Assembly: GCF_021739485.1 (NCBI RefSeq)
Contig: NZ_JAJFNK010000033.1
Span: 1-55,582 of the forward strand
From: Alicyclobacillus tolerans
GTDB taxonomy: Bacteria > Bacillota > Bacilli > Alicyclobacillales > Alicyclobacillaceae
Direction: 5' to 3'
DNA: 55,582 bases
Made by a program: the position numbers and the translations under genes. Below the pieces are notes generated by a model. It searched no databases, was not told where the DNA came from, and saw only the letters and a program-made list of their open reading frames with translations. Below are positions 50,525 through 55,582 of this stretch, one piece after another. Numbering within the stretch: the first letter of the stretch is position 1; the number at the start of each line of letters is the position of its first letter.

Positions 50525-51862
50525 ATGCAAAAGTCCAAATTACTCGCCGTTTTCGCAACGGCCTCAACACTTGCCGCGTCCGTTTCGGCGGTTCCGGTCG
50601 CTCAGGCGGCCACGCAGTATAGCTCGACGCACATCTACCTGAACGGCCAGGACGTGACGAACCCGGTACATACCGCCGCGCTTGATCCATCATCAGGCCA
50701 GGAAACGACATTCATGCCAATTTTCTACGCCATGCAGGTGTTGAAGCAACTTGGGATTCAGTCCAGTTGGGACAGTCATACATGGAGCCTGACGGTGCCA
50801 AGTTCGATGACGCCGAACATGTCGAGTCCATCCAACAGTCCAAATCAGATGGTGATTGCAATTAACGGGACCGTCGTTCAGACTGCACCAAAGGTTGTTG
50901 CTGTAGATCCCGCGTCGAATCAACAGACGACGTTCATCCCGATTTTCTACTTGTCGCAAGTGTTGGACAGGTTAGGCGTTACCTCCACATGGGACGGGAC
51001 GAATTGGCGATTGACGAAGACCACGCCAGAAACGCAGACGGCGATGGCAAGCGCCATGTGGAACGTGTTTAACGCGACGACCTGGGACGTGAATACGCAC
51101 CCGACGATGGCGCAGTCCGGGGTGGATCCGACAAACGCGCCGGCGACAGCTGGTGATGTGGCGACGTGGCTGGCAGATTGGGCGGGAAAGGCGAAGGGGG
51201 TTACCGGAACTTTTGGTTCAGCGAAAGGCCAATGGATTCCATACAACTTGAAGTATGAAGCGTCGAGTGACCCGTATACTTGGGCAAATGTAAACGGGTT
51301 GTATCAAGGTACAGGCGTGACTAGTGCGTCGAGCGTAATTACACCTGGCGAAGTGAATCAGATTGTATCCAATCTTCAGTGGTGGCTTACGGGGGATCAT
51401 GTAATCAACGGCGTAAGCCATCTGCATGTTCCTTTCTACAGTAACTATGGGATGTGGCTAACCGAAACTGGAGGCCAAGGTGTCGGAAATGGTATATCCG
51501 AGGGCAACTATCAGTCCTACCTTGCTGACGAAACACGGTATTACGATGAAATTACAGCCAAAGTGCAGGGAACAACGATTGACTTAACGTTGCCCAATAC
51601 TACGAATAGTACGAGTAACATGGCGTGGGATGTTGTGGATGGACAGTGGGAGTATGGTGGCTGGCAAAGCCAGGACAATCGAGGCGGTAAGACTATACAG
51701 GTGCCGAACGCGGGTGCGGTTGGAATGTTTATCAATTCAGCGACTTTAAATCCTAATATGTACCTCGAAGGATTTCAGATCGGGTATTTAAATGTGAATG
51801 GTGTGCCGATGTTTTTTAAGTCGGAGGACGCTGGGGTGGGACAGCATTTCTCTCTCAATTAA
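50525..51862 (+). CDS. Exported protein with two copper-amine-oxidase-type stalk domains
   Basis: The 445-residue protein has a signal peptide (KLLAVFATASTLAASVSAVP, cleavage likely after AQA). Two stalk repeats follow: HIYLNGQDVTNPVHTAALDP...FMPIFYAMQVLKQLGI and MVIAINGTVVQTAPKVVAVD...FIPIFYLSQVLDRLGV (about 35-95 and 115-170). The remaining 270 residues are an unrecognised extracellular domain rich in W, N and G. The stalk domain usually holds enzymes or adhesins at the cell surface in Firmicutes. TAGGAGG precedes the ATG. It is a stand-alone gene. Confidence 0.82.
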   Translation: MQKSKLLAVFATASTLAASVSAVPVAQAATQYSSTHIYLNGQDVTNPVHTAALDPSSGQETTFMPIFYAMQVLKQLGIQSSWDSHTWSLTVPSSMTPNMSSPSNSPNQMVIAINGTVVQTAPKVVAVDPASNQQTTFIPIFYLSQVLDRLGVTSTWDGTNWRLTKTTPETQTAMASAMWNVFNATTWDVNTHPTMAQSGVDPTNAPATAGDVATWLADWAGKAKGVTGTFGSAKGQWIPYNLKYEASSDPYTWANVNGLYQGTGVTSASSVITPGEVNQIVSNLQWWLTGDHVINGVSHLHVPFYSNYGMWLTETGGQGVGNGISEGNYQSYLADETRYYDEITAKVQGTTIDLTLPNTTNSTSNMAWDVVDGQWEYGGWQSQDNRGGKTIQVPNAGAVGMFINSATLNPNMYLEGFQIGYLNVNGVPMFFKSEDAGVGQHFSLN

Positions 51863-51948
51863 AATCGCATTGCTATCAGTATGATAGAATTAGATTAAGC
51901 ACCACCTTGGGGACACTCCCTGCCCGGCACCGGGAGGGGGTGGGGCTG

Positions 51949-52056
51949 ATGAGCGTAATCAATGCACTCACATTGATGATCCAGTTTGGGTCGTTTGTCG
52001 TGTTGTTGCTGTCGCTCGTTGTGGCCGTGGTAATCCTTGCCGTAAAACGCAAGTAG
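51949..52056 (+). CDS. Holin-like type I toxin (TxpA/BsrG-like, 35 aa)
   Basis: MSVINALTLMIQFGSF followed by a long membrane helix and a basic end (AVKRK) is the pattern of the small holin-like toxins of Bacillales. These depolarise the membrane when unpaired from an antisense RNA. A GGGAGGGGGTGGGG site precedes the ATG. CTCCC just upstream (51916-51920) can pair with GGGAG over the ribosome site, as seen in type I toxin mRNAs. A predicted antisense promoter reads towards it from 52207. Confidence 0.78.
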   Translation: MSVINALTLMIQFGSFVVLLLSLVVAVVILAVKRK

Positions 52057-52173
52057 CCGCCCCCATCGGTTCACGCCTGTGGGGCGGCACTTGTTCCGGC
52101 ATTTCTTGTCGGGCAGGGAAAGCTCAAGGCGTTGGTGCCTGAGAGTCGAGGGTCGCGCCTCGGCTCTCTTTCT
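52057..52173 (-). ncRNA. Predicted antisense antitoxin RNA
   Basis: A minus-strand promoter with TTGACG (52202-52207) and TAGACT (52180-52185), spaced 16 bp, would start near 52173 and read leftwards into the toxin's 3' region. That arrangement is the TxpA/RatA type. The left end is unknown; a GC-rich hairpin at 52056-52090 (GCCGCCCC / GGGGCGGC) is the nearest candidate. The gene product would be RNA only. Confidence 0.5.
52141..52173 (+). terminator. Terminator of the toxin mRNA
   Basis: The stem GAGAG-CGAGG / CCTCG-CTCTC around GTCGCG has one mismatch and is followed by TTTCT. It overlaps the predicted start of the antisense RNA, so both RNAs would pair over their ends. Confidence 0.65.
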
Positions 52174-52305
52174 ATGTTTAGTCTAACACAGTGACGATAT
52201 ACGTCAACGCTGTATTCCCTGCCTGGAACTCGCACGAAATTGGAACAAAAAATCTCCCTTTCGCACTTGACAATGAAAGTGTATTGGAAGGGGGACTCCA
52301 TATTT

Positions 52306-55300
52306 ATGAGGCATAAACGAAAAGTATGGGCCATCGCATCAGGTGCCCTGGCGCTAATAGTCGGAGGCGTATTTGCATCCGAAGTTTTCGCATACACCGT
52401 AAATAATGATTTGTCTGCGTATGGAGAGATTGTAAAACAGTATGGATCGTACACGTTGCTCGGTGGGGACAATGTAAAAGTGAGTTCTGACAACCCCGGA
52501 CCGTATCCTAATTTAGCGGGTCAAACCATCCACATCGCCGAAGAACAAGCGAATGTATACAACGGGTCCGGGACTCCAGATGGCAAAGGGAATTGGGGCT
52601 TGATGCACGCAGATATGGTCGGAGCCGACGCCAAAAATGGGTATCTGCTTATTGCGGAACCTTCGGAATCGACCAATGTTCAAAGTTGGGTTCAACGACT
52701 TGGAGGCAATCTTTCTTACGTCACAAATTATTTGCAAACACATAATCAACAAATCCAGACAACCGATCAAGCGAACAATGGCTCTTATACCTACGACCCA
52801 TTCGCAACCGTCGTCACGCAATCTGGTGCAAAATTCGGCACGATGACGGCCACGCTCACGGGGCAAACGTATCAAGGGAACCCAGTCTACCTGTTTACAT
52901 ATCCGATTTACACCTCTGCTCCCCCCACCGTCTCAGGCTTAACCGTAGTGGACAGCAACGGACAGCAGAACGTCGTGACGCAAGGCGACCCAATCACGTT
53001 TCAGTCCAACGTCAACGTTCCGTTATGGAGCGGAATCGCCGGATATCACTACGACGCTGTGCAAATCAAGGACAACACCACGGGTCAGACGCAGTGGGTA
53101 GTCACGGGGAATGGATCATACACGATCAACGGAATCAACATGCAGCCGGTCCAAGGCGGGCACGGTACGTTTACCAACGAGCAGTTGAGTCCGAATTCGA
53201 GTTTCAGCACGTCTTCGCTCACAGTCGGAGACACCTACACAGCTACCGAGTATGTCGCAGACGGTGTGCATCGCATGACGAAAACCCCGGCCACGACTAC
53301 GTTCACCGTGGTCTCGGGAACTACCCCACCACCGCCTCCTCCATCGACAGGCGGTACACCCACGATTACCATGACCGCAAATCCGGCGACAACGGCTTCG
53401 GGATCTTCGTCCACCATTTCCTATACGGTGTCGAATTGGAGCAGTGGCGATTATGTCACGGTGTCTGGTGGCGGCGGGAAACATATGTGGTCGGCTGCGG
53501 ATGATACCAACGCAACGGATTCCTATAACGAAACAGAAAATCCGCAATATGGAGCCACGACCACGGTCAATTATATTGCGACCGTCTACAATTCGTCCGG
53601 TGTCGCGCAAAGCACTGCAAAAGTCACAGCGACGTGGACATCCTCCATTCCGGCAACTACGTCTTTGACGCTGACGGCAAAGCCGACGAGTTTGGGGGTG
53701 GGTTCTCCGACCACGCTCACAGTCGTGGTTCCACCGAATCCAACAGGGGGCGCAGCGCCTGGTGGAGAGTTTTTGGAGATTATAAACCAAGCCACGGGAC
53801 AAGCTGTCGCACCTGGTGCATATACTGGAACGTCTGACTTTACCCTCGGCGATAATAGTCAGGGACAGACCGAAACCTATACGACAACCTACACGAGCAA
53901 TACGGCAGGTCCGCAGACGTTTGTGGCCCAATTGTGGGACCCGAATGTCACACCCTATAACCATCCGCCAAATTTGACCTCGAATACCCAAACGGTCACG
54001 TGGATCCAGCCGACCATTACGCTTTCTGCCAGTCCGACGAATCCGTTGAGCGGGCAGTCTTCCAAATTGTCGTACAGCACAACAGGCATGACTTCGGGGG
54101 ACTATGCGACGATAACGGGAATGGGCGGCACGGACATGTGGAGCGAGACGCAGGATACGCAGACATCCGGGGCGTTCACGGAAACTGAAAACCCGGTCGA
54201 TGGCGGAACGACCAGCGTGCAGTATATCGCCCACTTGTACGACAGCTCAGGCACACTCTTGTCGACTGCGACGATGACGGTGACATGGACAGCTCCAACT
54301 ATAACGATGACTGCGAATCCGACAAAGAACGTTCCCGGTCAACCGTCCACGATCTCGTATTCGGTGAATGTACCACTGCCGTCTGGATACACCGTGAAAA
54401 TTACACCCACAGGAAATGGGGCACATATGTGGAATGCCTCAGGGTTGACGACACAAACGGGAACGGACCGTGAAACTGAAAACCCTGCAGCAGGTCAGAC
54501 TATTCAGATTAACTATACGGCTGAGATCATGAACCCGGCCAGACAAGCCATTGCCATGGCGACGACTCAAGTTCAATGGGTCAATGCATGGACCGGTTCT
54601 CTAAGTTTAACCGCGAGTCCGATGTACCTGCCCGTAGACAACTCCACCACGTTGACGGCGACAGGCAGCACCGCGATTCCGAGCGGATACAGCTTGTATA
54701 TCAAGGACTTGTCGACCGGCCAAATTGTCGCGAACACCGGAGCGTCGCCGGCTACGACAACCTATACAAGTTATTCTCCGGAAACCGACCAGTTCCAGGC
54801 ATACGTGTACGATGGGTATGAACAGGTAGGCAATCCATCCAACGCCGTCAAAGTTGTGTGGAGCAGTCTATCTTTGAATGCCACACCCACTTTGCTTCCG
54901 GTCAACCATTCCACGACTTTGACGGTTTCAGGAACCAACGTTCCAAGCGGGGATTTCCTCGTTATCTATGACCAGTCCACCGGCCAAGTGGTGGGGTACA
55001 GTCAATCGACGCCGTATTCGGTGACACAGACGGAATCCACGCCTCAGACGGACCAATACGTCGCGTACATCAACACTTCAGCCACGCCCACGGGGGCGTA
55101 TGCTACGTCCAATACCGTGCCTGTAGACTGGTACAGCGTGACGTTAACCGCCAATCCAACGAGACTGCCCGTAAATGATACGAGTACCCTGACGGCCAAT
55201 GCTCAGAACATGCCTAGCGGCTACGTACTCGACATTGTCGACCAAACCTCGAACGAGATTGTTGCCAGCGGCCAACCGGGACAAACGATGGTTCAGGCGC

Positions 55301-55530
55301 TGCAGACAAGGACCAAGGTGGAGAAGGATACTTATATTGCTCAAGTGGTACAACCGACCAATCCGCCGATTCCAGGGATGACTGTGCCGCCAAGTACGCC
55401 GCCTGATGGCTTGTTTAGTGTAACTTCGACCGAAGTACAGCATTATGATCCGGCAACGAACACCTTTGGAAATATTGCTGGATTGCCCATTACGGTGGGG
55501 TCAACGGTAGTGTCCCGTCAAGTGGTGTAA
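52306..55530 (+). CDS. Secreted repeat protein with Ig-like tandem domains (1074 aa)
   Basis: The ATG at 52306 follows GGGGGA; upstream frame continuation lacks a site. A signal peptide (WAIASGALALIVGGVFASEVF) leads into a 330-residue N-terminal region and a Pro-rich linker (PPPPPPSTGG). At least six Ig-like repeats of about 75-95 residues follow, each beginning like TITMTANPATTASGSSSTIS or LSLTASPMYLPVDNSTTLTA and closing with a W or V strand. There is no LPxTG motif or SLH domain, so it is released or held non-covalently. The last 70 residues are unlike the repeats. It is probably a surface adhesin or matrix protein. Confidence 0.82.
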   Translation: MRHKRKVWAIASGALALIVGGVFASEVFAYTVNNDLSAYGEIVKQYGSYTLLGGDNVKVSSDNPGPYPNLAGQTIHIAEEQANVYNGSGTPDGKGNWGLMHADMVGADAKNGYLLIAEPSESTNVQSWVQRLGGNLSYVTNYLQTHNQQIQTTDQANNGSYTYDPFATVVTQSGAKFGTMTATLTGQTYQGNPVYLFTYPIYTSAPPTVSGLTVVDSNGQQNVVTQGDPITFQSNVNVPLWSGIAGYHYDAVQIKDNTTGQTQWVVTGNGSYTINGINMQPVQGGHGTFTNEQLSPNSSFSTSSLTVGDTYTATEYVADGVHRMTKTPATTTFTVVSGTTPPPPPPSTGGTPTITMTANPATTASGSSSTISYTVSNWSSGDYVTVSGGGGKHMWSAADDTNATDSYNETENPQYGATTTVNYIATVYNSSGVAQSTAKVTATWTSSIPATTSLTLTAKPTSLGVGSPTTLTVVVPPNPTGGAAPGGEFLEIINQATGQAVAPGAYTGTSDFTLGDNSQGQTETYTTTYTSNTAGPQTFVAQLWDPNVTPYNHPPNLTSNTQTVTWIQPTITLSASPTNPLSGQSSKLSYSTTGMTSGDYATITGMGGTDMWSETQDTQTSGAFTETENPVDGGTTSVQYIAHLYDSSGTLLSTATMTVTWTAPTITMTANPTKNVPGQPSTISYSVNVPLPSGYTVKITPTGNGAHMWNASGLTTQTGTDRETENPAAGQTIQINYTAEIMNPARQAIAMATTQVQWVNAWTGSLSLTASPMYLPVDNSTTLTATGSTAIPSGYSLYIKDLSTGQIVANTGASPATTTYTSYSPETDQFQAYVYDGYEQVGNPSNAVKVVWSSLSLNATPTLLPVNHSTTLTVSGTNVPSGDFLVIYDQSTGQVVGYSQSTPYSVTQTESTPQTDQYVAYINTSATPTGAYATSNTVPVDWYSVTLTANPTRLPVNDTSTLTANAQNMPSGYVLDIVDQTSNEIVASGQPGQTMVQALQTRTKVEKDTYIAQVVQPTNPPIPGMTVPPSTPPDGLFSVTSTEVQHYDPATNTFGNIAGLPITVGSTVVSRQVV

Positions 55531-55582
55531 ATTTGAGTGCAACCACTTAGTGTGGGTTATTTATGCAAAACTGACGTTGGCG

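Overview
The window looks like part of a conjugative plasmid or megaplasmid from a Gram-positive Firmicute, probably an Alicyclobacillaceae or Sulfobacillus-like acidophile. The reasons are strong AGGAGG-type ribosome sites, moderate GC content, a CBO0543 membrane protein, a copper-amine-oxidase-type stalk protein, a holin-like type I toxin and a Gram-positive style type IV secretion cluster. The taxonomic guess is inference; no rRNA or tRNA gene was seen.

Region 1 (1-3883) holds a membrane protein, a decayed ISL3 transposase and a leftward parA-parB partition operon with an AT-rich, repeat-filled centromere-like region. Region 2 (3898-25014) is a 21,117-bp integrated element bounded by perfect 316-bp terminal inverted repeats and a 14-bp target duplication. 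It encodes a stand-alone Cas1 (casposase-like integrase, no Cas2 and no CRISPR array), a family B DNA polymerase in one operon with an HNH nuclease and a small basic protein, and a complete-looking tailless-virus morphogenesis module: an A32/HerA-type packaging ATPase next to a probable double-jelly-roll capsid protein, many small membrane proteins, a membrane-anchored muralytic enzyme and spike or fibre proteins. It also carries its own sigma factor and a leftward early operon led by a helix-turn-helix protein. I read it as a tectivirus-like or Polinton-like provirus that uses Cas1 as integrase, that is, a virus-casposon hybrid. This is the most exciting content of the window.

Region 3 (25029-30064) is the plasmid replication zone: a short strongly terminated transcript, a winged-helix Rep-like gene, 21-bp iterons, a degraded replication gene and an SF2 helicase. 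The virus therefore sits between the centromere and the origin. Region 4 (30217-43109) carries a YdjM-like membrane protein, a membrane AAA+ ATPase and a type IV secretion cluster (pilin-like, VirB3-like, split VirB4, VirB6-like, lytic transglycosylase, CpaE/MinD-like), ending at a convergent hfq. No relaxase or VirD4 coupling protein lies in the window.

Region 5 (43369-55582) is an accessory zone: a replication-type HTH protein, an IS605-like hairpin, a DGQHR protein followed by a SWIM-SNF2 helicase (possible defence pair), an Rpn-family nuclease with a separate C-terminal-only partner gene, a stalk-domain exported protein, a TxpA-like type I toxin with a predicted antisense RNA, and a large secreted repeat protein.
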